Assembly: GCA_002403455.1 (NCBI GenBank)
Contig: DHHV01000129.1
Coordinates: 1-33,508, forward strand
Length of the DNA stretch: 33,508 bases
Direction: 5' to 3'
From: Hyphomonadaceae bacterium UBA4763
Lineage (GTDB): Bacteria; Pseudomonadota; Alphaproteobacteria; Caulobacterales; Aquidulcibacteraceae
Shown here: one piece after another, positions 18,849 to 26,547 of the stretch
Numbering within the stretch: the stretch's first letter is position 1
How the letters are laid out: every line of letters starts with the position of its first letter
Translations under genes and position numbers: made by a program
Notes under the pieces: generated by a model
What the model was told of the DNA's origin: nothing
Databases searched by the model: none
The model's input: only the letters and a program-made list of their open reading frames with translations

Positions 18849-18972
18849 TCGGCCGATGGCTTGCAACCGCCACGGGCTGCGCCGATATGCCGGCGACCCA
18901 AGCGCGCAAAAATGCGTCCAGCGTTGGCATTTGCGTTGCGCTTCCCATTCCCGATCCCGTCAGGAGCTTTTC

Positions 18973-19938
18973 ATGTCTTCTCCACGCCGCGCCGACATCG
19001 TCATTATCGGGTCAGGCCCCGCCGGCTATACGGCGGCGATTTACGCCGCGCGCGCCATGCGCAAGCCGCTGTTGATTTCTGGCATGCAGCCGGGCGGCCA
19101 ATTGACCATTACCACCGATGTCGAGAATTACCCCGGCTTTGCCGATGTCATCCAAGGGCCCTGGCTGATGGACCAAATGCGGGCCCAAGCCGAACATGTC
19201 GGTACGGAAATGATCAGCGACACCATCATTTCCGCTGAACTGGGGCAGCGCCCGTTTCGCTTGGTTGGCGATGGCGGCCAAGTTTATCTGGCGGAGACCG
19301 TCATCATCGCCACGGGCGCGCAAGCCAAATGGCTGGGCATTCCGTCGGAGCAGCGCCTGCAAGGCTTCGGCGTGTCGGCTTGCGCGACCTGCGATGGGTT
19401 TTTCTTCCGCAACAAGGAAGTCGCGGTGATCGGCGGCGGCAATAGCGCGGTAGAAGAGGCGCTGTTTTTGACCAATTTCGCCTCGAAAGTGACGCTGGTG
19501 CATCGCCGCGACAGCTTGAAGGCCGAAAAAATCCTACAGGAGCGGCTGTTCAAACACCCGAAAGTGCGGGTGATTTGGAACCATGTCGTTGATGAAATCC
19601 TCGGCGACGGCATGCCGCCAAGCGTCACCGGCCTGCGCTTGCGGGAAACCTCAACGAAAGCAGTGCAAGAAATTCCGGTCGATGGGGTATTTGTCGCCAT
19701 CGGTCACAAACCGGCCACGGATTTGTTTAAAGGTCAGGTGGCGATGGACGAGACCGGCTATATCGAGGTCGCGCCGCATTCGACCGCGACCACTATTCCC
19801 GGCGTTTTTGCCGCAGGCGATGTGGCCGATTCGGTCTATCGTCAGGCGGTGACGGCGGCCGGCATGGGCTGTATGGCGGCGCTGGAAGCCGAGCGATTCT
19901 TGGCGGCCGCGGCGCACGCGACGGTCGCGGCGGCGTAA
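18973..19938 (+). CDS. trxB: thioredoxin-disulfide reductase
   Basis: The 321-residue flavoenzyme passes electrons from NADPH to thioredoxin. The FAD motif GSGPAG is at 13-18, the redox-active CATC at 137-140, the NADPH motif GGGNSA at 154-159 followed by VHRRD, and the C-terminal FAD motif GVFAAGDVAD is present. The ATG at 18973 has AGGAG 7 bases upstream; the frame is open further upstream but has no better start. A LysR gene follows after 23 bases, an arrangement often seen in this class. Confidence 0.97.
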   Translation: MSSPRRADIVIIGSGPAGYTAAIYAARAMRKPLLISGMQPGGQLTITTDVENYPGFADVIQGPWLMDQMRAQAEHVGTEMISDTIISAELGQRPFRLVGDGGQVYLAETVIIATGAQAKWLGIPSEQRLQGFGVSACATCDGFFFRNKEVAVIGGGNSAVEEALFLTNFASKVTLVHRRDSLKAEKILQERLFKHPKVRVIWNHVVDEILGDGMPPSVTGLRLRETSTKAVQEIPVDGVFVAIGHKPATDLFKGQVAMDETGYIEVAPHSTATTIPGVFAAGDVADSVYRQAVTAAGMGCMAALEAERFLAAAAHATVAAA

Positions 19939-19961
19939 TTCAGAACAGAAAAGCGCATCAA

Positions 19962-20852
19962 ATGGATTGGGACAAGCTAAAGACATTTCACGCCTGCGCC
20001 GAGACAGGCTCGCTGTCTGCGGCCGGCAATGATCTTGGCTTGTCGCAATCGGCGGTCAGCCGGCAAATCGCCGCGCTCGAGGACGATGTCGGCGTGCCGC
20101 TGTTCCATCGCCATGCGCGGGGTTTGACGCAAACCGAAGCAGGGCGGATGCTGCATGAGGCGACCCGGCAAATGGCAGCTACGGCGAAAATCGCCGCGTC
20201 CAATCTGGCGGACATCCGCGACGTGCCGCAGGGCGAATTGCGGGTGACGGCCCCGGTGGCGTTCGGGTCAACCTGGCTGGCGCCCAAGCTGGCCAATTTC
20301 CTGACCAGTTTCCCGTTGGTGCGGCTACAATTGCTGCTCGATGACCGCGAATATAACCTCTCCAATCTCGAGGCCGAAGTCGCCATTAGGTTGTGGCCGG
20401 CTCACCAGGCTGAATTGGTGCAAAAACGCCTCACCGTCGTGCGCACCTCGATTTATGCGGCGCGCAGCTATCTGGAGGGCAAGGCCCCGATCCTGGAGAT
20501 CGACGATCTCGATCAACATGCCATTATCGGTTATGGCGCGGCCTCGCCCTCGCCGATGAGCGGGGTGGATTGGGTGACGTTGGTCGGCCGCGAAGGCAAG
20601 AAACCGCGCATGCCGGCGGTGCGGATTAACAATGTCTATGGCATGTTGAAGGCCGTTGAAGCCGGTCTCGGCGTCGCCAGTCTTCCCGATTACATGGCGA
20701 GCGGTGTGCCGGGCCTCGTGAAAATTCTGCCAAAGCTCGACGGGCCGAGCTTTGATGTTTATTTTATCTATCCAGCGGATTTGCGCAAATCCAAGCGCAT
20801 CGCCGCGTTTCGGCAGTTTTTGACCGATCAGGTCGCGGCTTGGCCGATATAG
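19962..20852 (+). CDS. LysR-family transcriptional regulator
   Basis: A 296-residue regulator with an N-terminal helix-turn-helix (about residues 1-60, TFHACAETGSLSAAGNDLGL then SQSAVSRQIAALE) and a C-terminal effector-binding domain (about 90-290) of the periplasmic-binding-protein fold, including VEAGLGVASLPDYMA. It follows trxB on the same strand by 23 bases, so unlike classical LysR genes it is not divergent from its presumed target. The effector and regulon are unknown. Confidence 0.93.
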   Translation: MDWDKLKTFHACAETGSLSAAGNDLGLSQSAVSRQIAALEDDVGVPLFHRHARGLTQTEAGRMLHEATRQMAATAKIAASNLADIRDVPQGELRVTAPVAFGSTWLAPKLANFLTSFPLVRLQLLLDDREYNLSNLEAEVAIRLWPAHQAELVQKRLTVVRTSIYAARSYLEGKAPILEIDDLDQHAIIGYGAASPSPMSGVDWVTLVGREGKKPRMPAVRINNVYGMLKAVEAGLGVASLPDYMASGVPGLVKILPKLDGPSFDVYFIYPADLRKSKRIAAFRQFLTDQVAAWPI

Positions 20853-20899
20853 TCGACCGCAGTCGATCTTGCTCACCTATGTGTGAAGCATTGGTTTTT

Positions 20900-20928
20900 T
20901 TGCGCCGCCCCCATGTTCTTGTCATAAT
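20900..20928 (+). promoter_or_regulatory. possible promoter of the small RNA
   Basis: TTGCGC at 20900-20905 and CATAAT at 20923-20928 are separated by 17 bases, giving a plausible sigma-70 type promoter with a start near 20936. It is the best match between the LysR stop and the first hairpin, but the -35 element is weak. Confidence 0.35.
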
Positions 20929-20935
20929 CCGATAC

Positions 20936-21056
20936 TATCTGGCGTTGTGCGTGGGGCCTCGCCCACGCAACGTGACCGCGATGTTCCGTCCGTGGTCTGC
21001 GTTTCCTCCCCCGAGGCTTCCTTTAAACCGAGCGCCTGCGCGCTCGGTTTTTTTTT
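20936..21056 (+). ncRNA. candidate trans-acting small RNA with anti-Shine-Dalgarno stretch
   Basis: About 120 bases with clear RNA structure and no coding frame. Hairpin 1 pairs CGTTG (20943-20947) and CGTGGG (20950-20955) with CCCACG (20962-20967) and CAACG (20968-20972). Hairpin 2 pairs GACCGCG (20974-20980) with CGTGGTC (20991-20997). A mostly unpaired linker follows with TTTCCTCCCCC at 21002-21012; inside it CCTC and GAGG can form a short stem that exposes a CCCC loop. An intrinsic terminator ends the unit. This resembles the design of alphaproteobacterial regulatory RNAs that block ribosome-binding sites, such as the AbcR and CCUCCUCCC-motif groups, but I cannot assign it to a named family. 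The 5' end is estimated. Confidence 0.62.
21025..21056 (+). terminator. intrinsic terminator of the small RNA
   Basis: AAACCGAGCGC at 21025-21035 pairs perfectly with GCGCTCGGTTT at 21040-21050 over a CTGC loop, and the T-run extends to 21056. It is the strongest terminator in the window and lies about 175 bases after the LysR stop. Confidence 0.9.
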
Positions 21057-21102
21057 GAATTTGACCCGGGGAGCCGCATCGTTGCGTAGCGCCGAGACGC
21101 CA

Positions 21103-21124
21103 CGGAGCCGATGCTCCGGTTTTT
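21103..21124 (+). terminator. second, shorter plus-strand terminator-like hairpin
   Basis: CGGAGC (21103-21108) pairs with GCTCCG (21113-21118) over a CGAT loop and is followed by one G and five T. It could be a back-up stop that protects the oppositely oriented tRNA gene from read-through. Confidence 0.5.
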
Positions 21125-21153
21125 GGGCGTGCAATATATAACGGGAGCGGACC

Positions 21154-21228
21154 TGGTGCCGCCGGGGAGGATTGAACTCCCGACCTCGTCATTACCAATG
21201 ACGCGCTCTACCACTGAGCTACGGCGGC
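21154..21228 (-). tRNA. tRNA-Thr(GGT)
   Basis: On the minus strand a full 75-base cloverleaf can be drawn, including an encoded CCA end (21156-21154). The acceptor stem is GCCGCCG/CGGCGGC, the D stem GCTC/GAGC, the anticodon stem CGTCA/TGACG with loop TTGGTAA giving anticodon GGT (Thr, codons ACC/ACU), and the T stem GGGAG/CTCCC with loop TTCAATC. All stems pair without mismatch. Confidence 0.96.
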
Positions 21229-21287
21229 GAATGCAGGCGAAGCAAGGCTTGGCCCGCGCAAGGTTGGCGGCTATAACGCAGGCTTGC

Positions 21288-21440
21288 ATGGATGAAAAGT
21301 CAAAAAGCGCGCCGAGCGCGCCCATCTCGACCGAGGCGCAAACGACCAAAGCCGCCCTCAAAGCAGCCCGTCAAGAGCGGCTGAAAGCCGCTTTGCGGGA
21401 CAATCTGCGCCGCCGCAAAGACTCCGCTACGAACGGGTGA
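21288..21440 (+). CDS. small basic protein of unknown function, 50 residues
   Basis: A short frame starting at ATG 21288, 59 bases beyond the 5' end of the opposite-strand tRNA. The C-terminal half (ARQERLKAALRDNLRRRK, about residues 27-44) is a strongly basic amphipathic helix. Short proteins ending in a similar ALRxNLxRRK pattern are, as I recall, common and conserved in alphaproteobacteria, but without a known role. The frame can be read further upstream only through the tRNA, so this start is the sensible one. Its last 14 bases overlap, tail to tail, the end of the FliL-like gene. Confidence 0.6.
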   Translation: MDEKSKSAPSAPISTEAQTTKAALKAARQERLKAALRDNLRRRKDSATNG

Positions 21441-21873
21441 TCATCAGGCTGGCGAGATAAACCTTTCCCTTGTTTGCGCCGAGCGTTTTATCAACGGCGG
21501 CTTGCAGAAGCACCTTCAAGCGTGTGGGGTCAGGAACGTCGAATGCGCGATAATGCAACGCTGCGTAATCGGCGACCGCTGCGCGCAGCTGATCGCGCAA
21601 ACGCGGTCCCATTTTCTCGGCGCGGGCTTGATCGGCTTCATTGGGAATTTCGATGCCCGCATCGACCTGGATGATTCCGCTGAAACGGCCACCCACCAAT
21701 ACACCAGAATTCAAGCCAGGCGCCGGTGTATAATGCGAGGAGGCAGTTATACGACGCGCAGCATTGTTGACGGTGCTTTTCGCTTTCGGCTTCGCGCCTG
21801 CGGCCTCAGCTCGCGAGACAGCGCTACTCAACCCGCACGCTAGGCCGGCAATGACGAGACCACGTCTATCCAT
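21427..21873 (-). CDS. exported protein with FliL-like C-terminal region
   Basis: A 148-residue protein starting at ATG 21873. The N-terminus MDRRGLVIAGLACGLSSAVS followed by RAEA is a short signal peptide with an Arg pair, of Tat-like or Sec type. After an Ala/Lys-rich linker, the C-terminal 90 residues (RLRDQLRAAVADYAALHY, then LKVLLQAAVDKTLG and GKVYLASLMI) have the strand-helix-strand rhythm of FliL, the flagellar basal-body protein, though no flagellar genes are near. The frame could be extended to 22104, but that part has no signal peptide or conserved look. The FliL link is an inference from pattern. Confidence 0.65.
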   Translation of the reverse strand: MDRRGLVIAGLACGLSSAVSRAEAAGAKPKAKSTVNNAARRITASSHYTPAPGLNSGVLVGGRFSGIIQVDAGIEIPNEADQARAEKMGPRLRDQLRAAVADYAALHYRAFDVPDPTRLKVLLQAAVDKTLGANKGKVYLASLMITRS

Positions 21874-22151
21874 GGTTTGCGCGTAGCAAATCCGTCTGTC
21901 CGGCAGGTTAACGCATTTGAACGAATTCCAAGCACCCGCAGCCAAATGGATGAGCAGACCTTTCCGCGAGCATCGTCCAGCCGGCTGCAAAAGCGCTAAA
22001 GTCCCGATTCTGACACATTGATCCGATTTCTTGCGCAACGATGGTTGTACGAGAAAGCAGCGATTTACAGGCCGGTCGAATAGCGCCACAAGCGGGCGCC
22101 GCATGTGGCTTGGCCCTGCCGACGCGACGAACTCGAGTGAAGGACGTTTGA
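21874..22151. other. divergent intergenic region upstream of tolQ
   Basis: About 278 bases between two divergent genes. It must hold the promoters of tolQ and of the FliL-like gene, but no clear -35/-10 pair stands out. GAAGGA close to 22140-22146 is the tolQ ribosome-binding site. The acyl-CoA thioesterase gene ybgC, which often precedes tolQ, is not present. Confidence 0.5.
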
Positions 22152-22865
22152 ATGCTGATCGCTGCTTTCGCTGCTGACGCGGCGGACAATTTTTCGCTGC
22201 TGGCGCTGTTTGGTCGCGCCGATTGGATCGTCAAATCGGTGATGCTGGGCTTGGCCCTGTCGTCTGTGCTGTCGCTGTGGGTGGTGATCGACAAACATGT
22301 TGAGCTTGCCGGCCTGAAAAAGCGCGCCAAGGCGGTCGAAGATCGGCTGTGGGGCGGCGCCTCGCTGGAAGATTTCGACGATGTCGGGGCGGAAGCCAAA
22401 CGCGATCCGGTCGCCGCCGCTTTTGCGCCGGCCGCGCGCGAATGGCGCGACCTCAAACGCCAGGACCGGCTGACGGTTGCGCAGACGGAGCTGGCGCTGA
22501 CCCGCGCCGATCGTTTGGTCGACGGCGCGATCGGTCGCGAAATCGCCCGCGCTGAACGGGGTTTGAGCATTTTGGCGACAATCGGATCAGCTTCGCCCTT
22601 TATCGGCCTATTCGGGACGGTCTGGGGGATCGTCAACGCCTTCCGCGCGATCGCCGAACGCAATGATTCCAGCCTGATCACGGTTGCGCCGGGCATTGCC
22701 GAAGCGTTGTTTGCGACGGCTTTGGGGCTGTTCGCCGCTATTCCGGCGGTGATTTTCTACAACAAGCTCGCCGCCGATATTGGCCGCTATGGCGCGCGGC
22801 TCGACGGCATCGCCGAGGAATTCTCGGCGCGGTTGTCGCGGCGCTTGAGCGAAAGGACGCAATAA
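22152..22865 (+). CDS. tolQ: Tol-Pal system proton channel protein TolQ
   Basis: The 237-residue inner-membrane protein forms, with TolR, the proton-driven motor that energises TolA. Three membrane segments are visible near 25-47, 140-165 and 175-200, with the conserved ASPFIGLFGTVWGIVNAFRA and APGIAEALFATALGLFAAIP stretches. Length and motifs match the family. The stop overlaps the tolR start (TAATG), so translation is coupled. Confidence 0.96.
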   Translation: MLIAAFAADAADNFSLLALFGRADWIVKSVMLGLALSSVLSLWVVIDKHVELAGLKKRAKAVEDRLWGGASLEDFDDVGAEAKRDPVAAAFAPAAREWRDLKRQDRLTVAQTELALTRADRLVDGAIGREIARAERGLSILATIGSASPFIGLFGTVWGIVNAFRAIAERNDSSLITVAPGIAEALFATALGLFAAIPAVIFYNKLAADIGRYGARLDGIAEEFSARLSRRLSERTQ

Positions 22866-23332
22866 TGGCGCTGCTGCTCGCCCGCCCCAGAGCCCGCCGC
22901 GGCATCAAGCGCCGGCCGTTTTTGGCCGAGATCAATGTGACCCCGTTCGTCGACGTCATGTTGGTGTTGCTCATCGTCTTTATGGTGACGGCGCCCCTGT
23001 TGACGGTCGGCATTCCGGTCGATCTGCCGAAAACCGAAGCGCGCGCGCTGCCCGATCCAGCGACGGAGCCGTTGGTCATCACTATTCAAGGCGATGGCGC
23101 GGTGTTTTTACAAGAAACGGCGGTGCCGATCGCCGATTTGGTGCCCAAGCTCGAGGCCATCGCCGCCGCCGGTTATGACGAACGGATTTACGTCCGCGCC
23201 GACCGCCAGGCGCTGTGGGATGTGGTGAGCCAGGTGATGGCGCGCCTGCAGGCGGCGGGTTTTGCCAATATTGGCCTGGTCAACGAACCAATATCGACGC
23301 CCGCGACCGGCGCTGCGGCGCCGGCCAGGTGA
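22865..23332 (+). CDS. tolR: Tol-Pal system protein TolR (ExbD/TolR family)
   Basis: A 155-residue protein with a single membrane segment (about 28-47) and a periplasmic domain. The segment EINVTPFVDVMLVLLIVFMV includes Asp30, the conserved proton-path residue. The periplasmic part ends with DVVSQVMARLQAAGFANIGLV, typical for the family. It overlaps the tolQ stop by one base and is followed by tolA after 5 bases. Confidence 0.95.
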   Translation: MALLLARPRARRGIKRRPFLAEINVTPFVDVMLVLLIVFMVTAPLLTVGIPVDLPKTEARALPDPATEPLVITIQGDGAVFLQETAVPIADLVPKLEAIAAAGYDERIYVRADRQALWDVVSQVMARLQAAGFANIGLVNEPISTPATGAAAPAR

Positions 23333-23337
23333 CGCAA

Positions 23338-24162
23338 ATGCGTCCCGGCCTGCCGATTTCGCTTCTCGTGCACGCCGCTTTGGCGGCGGCAGGCTATGTG
23401 ACCTTTGGCGCGCCGGCCCCGGATCTGTCGCGCGCGCTGATCATTCCGGTCGATCTGGTGGCGGATGCCCCGCGCACGCAAATCCGCAGCGCCGCGCCCG
23501 AACCGCAAGACGACGGCGAGCCAAGCTTTGCGCCAGAACCCAATCCAGAGGCCAGCGCGATCATTGAAGAACCCCTGCCCGACGCGCCGCCCCCACCCAC
23601 CGAACCAGAGCCAATTGCGCTGCCCGAACCGGCGCCTGAGCCGGAACCAAAACCGGAGCCGATCGCAAAAACAGACCCAACGCCGCCCGCCGAATCGCCG
23701 CCCCGGCCGCGTCGCCGGCTCGACCTCGGCGATCTCGAGCGCGCGGTAACGAATGCAGCGCCGAGCGAACGGCGCAACCCGCCTCCTGGTCGGCAATCTG
23801 CACCAGCGACAGGCCCGGCGGCGCGCGGGCCGAGCGTCGATGACGGCTTGACGCTCGCAGAAGAAGACGCCCTGCGCGAAAGCCTGCGCGGCTGCTGGCG
23901 CGCCCCGGCGGATATGCGCGATCCTGGACGTTTAATCGTCGAAGTGCGGTTTTGGCTGAATGCAGATGGGACGATTTCGCGCGGGCCGAACTTGATTTCG
24001 CCCAGTAACGTGCCGGCTGGCGACATTGAGTTGCGCGTAGCGGCCGACAACGCCCTGCGGGCGGTACGTGAATGCGCGCCGTATAAACTGCCGCCGGAGC
24101 GTTATGAGACCTGGAAGCAGATCACTTTTCGGTTCGACCCACGCGCCATGGCGACCTGGTAA
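23338..24162 (+). CDS. tolA: TolA-like envelope-spanning protein with Pro/Glu-rich linker
   Basis: A 274-residue protein between tolR and tolB. It has an N-terminal membrane segment (about 7-25), a Pro/Glu-rich linker (about 54-130, with repeated EPEP and PAPEPEP), and a C-terminal domain (about 178-272) with two cysteines (186, 246) and the VEVRFWLNADGTI stretch typical of TolA/TonB-like domain III. The long Ala/Lys/Glu helix that spans the periplasm in enterobacterial TolA is missing and the Pro/Glu region presumably replaces it. AGGTGA lies 5 bases before the ATG at 23338. The stop overlaps a possible upstream tolB start. Confidence 0.85.
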   Translation: MRPGLPISLLVHAALAAAGYVTFGAPAPDLSRALIIPVDLVADAPRTQIRSAAPEPQDDGEPSFAPEPNPEASAIIEEPLPDAPPPPTEPEPIALPEPAPEPEPKPEPIAKTDPTPPAESPPRPRRRLDLGDLERAVTNAAPSERRNPPPGRQSAPATGPAARGPSVDDGLTLAEEDALRESLRGCWRAPADMRDPGRLIVEVRFWLNADGTISRGPNLISPSNVPAGDIELRVAADNALRAVRECAPYKLPPERYETWKQITFRFDPRAMATW

Positions 24163-24263
24163 TGAAGGCAGATGGAGACGCCTGGCCCTATTACGCCATG
24201 ATTGCGTCCGCATTCCCAATTAAGGCGAGTCATTGCATGAAACAAACGCAACGGAGACGATCC

Positions 24264-25619
24264 ATGCATACTCACGGTCTAATCATGACCAGTTTTGGCA
24301 AACACAGGCGCGTAGGGTTGCTCGCCGTTGCGGCCCTGCTGGCGTCTATCGCCCTCGCGCCGCGCCCAGCGGCGGCGGCGCTGACCATCGACATCACGCA
24401 AGGCAATCTTGAGCCCTTGCGCGTAGCTATTCCGGAGTTTCTGGCCAGTACTGACGAAGAACGCAAATATGCTGAAGATATCGCCACGGTACTAAAAAAT
24501 AATCTGGAGCGCTCTGGATTGTTTTCAGCGATCGATCGTCAAGCCTATATTGAACGACAATCAGAGATCGACTTGCGTCCACGTTTTCCCGATTGGCGCG
24601 TAATCGGCACGCAAGTACTGGTCAATGGCCGCATTCAATTGCAAGCCAGCGGCCTGATGCTGGTTGATTTTCGGGTCTGGGACGTCAGCGGCGAAGAACA
24701 ATTGCTGGGCCTGCAATTAGAGATCGACCCGCGCAATTGGCGCCGGATCGCGCACCGGGTCACCGACCGCATTTATCAGCGCCTGACCGGCGAAGCCGGC
24801 TATTTCGACAGCCGCATCGTCTTTATCTCCGAGACAGGGCCAAAGGGCGCGCGCGCAAAACGACTGACCATTATGGACCAGGACGGCGCCAGCCCGTCTT
24901 ACTTGACCAATGGGTCTTATTTGGTGCTGACGCCGCGTTATTCGCCCTCGGCCCAGCAGATCACTTATCTTTCTTATGAGGAAGGCCGCCCGAAGGTCTT
25001 CCTGTATAACATCGCCAATGGCCGGCGCGAGGCTCTAGGCCAGTTCGAGGGCATGACCTTTGCGCCGCGCTTCAGCCCAGATGGCCGCGGCGTTATAATG
25101 AGTCTCGAAAGCGCGGGCAATTCCGACATTTACACGATGGACCTCAACACGCGCGCCTTGACGCGGTTGACCTCTGGCCCTGATATCGACACCTCGCCGT
25201 CGATGTCGCCGGACGGCAGGCAAATCGTTTTCACAAGCGACCGCGCTGGCGATCCGCAATTATACGTGATGAACGCCGACGGCTCGGACGTGCGCCGGGT
25301 CAGCCAAGGCGAGGGGCGCTATTCAACCCCGGTTTGGTCGCCGCGCGGCGATCGCATCGCTTTCACCAAGCAAATTGGCGGGCGCTTTCAGATCGGCGTC
25401 ATGCGCATCGATGGGTCTGGCGAAATCACGTTGGCCGAATCTTGGTCCGCAGAAGGGCCCACTTGGTCGCCAAATGGCCGCGTCGTGGTGTTTTTCCGAC
25501 AAAGCGCTCCAAATGCTGAATCTGAATTGTGGTCGGTCGATCTCACCGGGCGGAATTTGCGGCGCGTTGTAACGCCGGTTTCAGCTTCTGATCCAGCATG
25601 GTCTCCGCTGTTGCAATAA
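24264..25619 (+). CDS. tolB: Tol-Pal system beta-propeller protein TolB
   Basis: A 451-residue periplasmic protein that links Pal to the TolA motor. A signal peptide (about residues 1-36, hydrophobic core VGLLAVAALLASIALAP, cleavage after PAAA) is followed by the N-terminal domain (about 40-165) and a C-terminal six-bladed propeller with repeated D-G-x-x-I/V-x-F/M strands such as SMSPDGRQIVFTSDRAGDPQ. The start is set at ATG 24264 because GGAGA is about 7 bases upstream and the signal peptide has the right length; starts at 24162 and 24237 are possible. It follows tolA closely. Confidence 0.94.
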   Translation: MHTHGLIMTSFGKHRRVGLLAVAALLASIALAPRPAAAALTIDITQGNLEPLRVAIPEFLASTDEERKYAEDIATVLKNNLERSGLFSAIDRQAYIERQSEIDLRPRFPDWRVIGTQVLVNGRIQLQASGLMLVDFRVWDVSGEEQLLGLQLEIDPRNWRRIAHRVTDRIYQRLTGEAGYFDSRIVFISETGPKGARAKRLTIMDQDGASPSYLTNGSYLVLTPRYSPSAQQITYLSYEEGRPKVFLYNIANGRREALGQFEGMTFAPRFSPDGRGVIMSLESAGNSDIYTMDLNTRALTRLTSGPDIDTSPSMSPDGRQIVFTSDRAGDPQLYVMNADGSDVRRVSQGEGRYSTPVWSPRGDRIAFTKQIGGRFQIGVMRIDGSGEITLAESWSAEGPTWSPNGRVVVFFRQSAPNAESELWSVDLTGRNLRRVVTPVSASDPAWSPLLQ

Positions 25620-25780
25620 AGCGACGCTCAAGCAATTTGGCGATCTGCGGCAGGACCATTGATTAAAGCCGCGCGCCTTTGTTGATAGTCGTCGCAAAAT
25701 TGTTGCGTTATCGGGTTAAGCGCTTGACGTGACGCCGTCCAACGGCGAAGGGGTAATCGGTACCTGCTGGGAGAACTTGA

Positions 25781-26401
25781 ATGAAATTCCGTTTGATCAC
25801 TGCATTGACCGTAGCCATTGCTTTGGCGGCTTGCCAAACGCCGGACCCTGTTCCGACCGGTCCGACGGCTGAAGAACTTGCCGCGCAACGCGCCGCCGAG
25901 GAAGCGCGCCGCGCCGAAGAAGCCGCCCGCGCGGAAGCCGCCCGCCGCGCGGCCGAAGCGGAAGCCGCTCGCCGTCGCGCCGAAGAAGAAGCGCGCCTCG
26001 CCGCTGAACGGGCGCGGGCCAATGAAATTGTCGCAGGCTCGCTGCGCGATTTCGAAGTCAATGCCGGCAATCGCGTTTATTTCGATTATGACCAATTCGC
26101 ACTTCGCGCGGATGCGCGTGAAGTGTTGGCCCGTCAAGCGGCTTGGCTGCGCAGCTATCCGCAAATGAAAGCGACGATTGAAGGTCACGCTGACGAGCGC
26201 GGGACGCGCGAATACAACATCGCCCTTGGCGTGCGCCGTGCGCAAGCGGTCAAAGATTTCTTGGTGAGCCAAGGGGTCGAGGCGGCTCGCCTGGAAACGA
26301 TTTCTTATGGGAAAGAGCGACCGATTGATCCGGGCACTGGGGAAGCGGCTTGGTCGCGGAATCGCAATGGCCACACGGTGCTCGTCACACCCCAGGGCTA
26401 A
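25781..26401 (+). CDS. pal: peptidoglycan-associated lipoprotein Pal with charged helical insertion
   Basis: A 206-residue outer-membrane lipoprotein. The lipobox LAAC places the lipidated Cys at 18. The OmpA-like peptidoglycan-binding domain (about 95-206) has IEGHADERGTREYNIALGVR with the Asp and Arg that bind diaminopimelate. Between them, residues 30-82 are almost only Ala, Glu and Arg (such as AAEEARRAEEAARAEAARR), predicted to be one long charged helix or coiled coil; many Pal proteins are about 160-180 residues and lack so long a segment. GGGAG lies 8 bases before the start. The gap of 161 bases after tolB allows a separate promoter, but none is convincing. Confidence 0.94.
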   Translation: MKFRLITALTVAIALAACQTPDPVPTGPTAEELAAQRAAEEARRAEEAARAEAARRAAEAEAARRRAEEEARLAAERARANEIVAGSLRDFEVNAGNRVYFDYDQFALRADAREVLARQAAWLRSYPQMKATIEGHADERGTREYNIALGVRRAQAVKDFLVSQGVEAARLETISYGKERPIDPGTGEAAWSRNRNGHTVLVTPQG

Positions 26402-26426
26402 GCTGCATTTTACTTTAACTCTAGGG

Positions 26427-26459
26427 AAAAGCCGGCCCTGCGCCGGCTTTTCGCTTTTT
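26427..26459 (+). terminator. intrinsic terminator after pal
   Basis: AAAAGCCGGC (26427-26436) pairs perfectly with GCCGGCTTTT (26442-26451) over a CCTGC loop, and another T-run follows at 26455-26459. The A-tract before the stem would let it work in both directions. It separates pal from cpoB. Confidence 0.85.
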
Positions 26460-26547
26460 GGTTCCCGGCGCAACGGGCCACAGGCGCAATTTCACAAAAT
26501 GCCGCCGTCGCCTCAATTTTGCCGAGCTATCCGGTTAATTGCTCGTT

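Noticed and set aside
20936..21056. 6S RNA or SRP 4.5S RNA
   Set aside because: There is no GGUCAGGUCCGGAAGGAAGC-like SRP core and no single large bubble of the 6S type; two short hairpins and a C-rich linker point to another class.
24162..24263. Upstream start of tolB at 24162 (TAATG overlap with tolA)
   Set aside because: It would put over 30 extra residues before the signal peptide; ATG 24264 has GGAGA at the right distance. It is kept only as an alternative.
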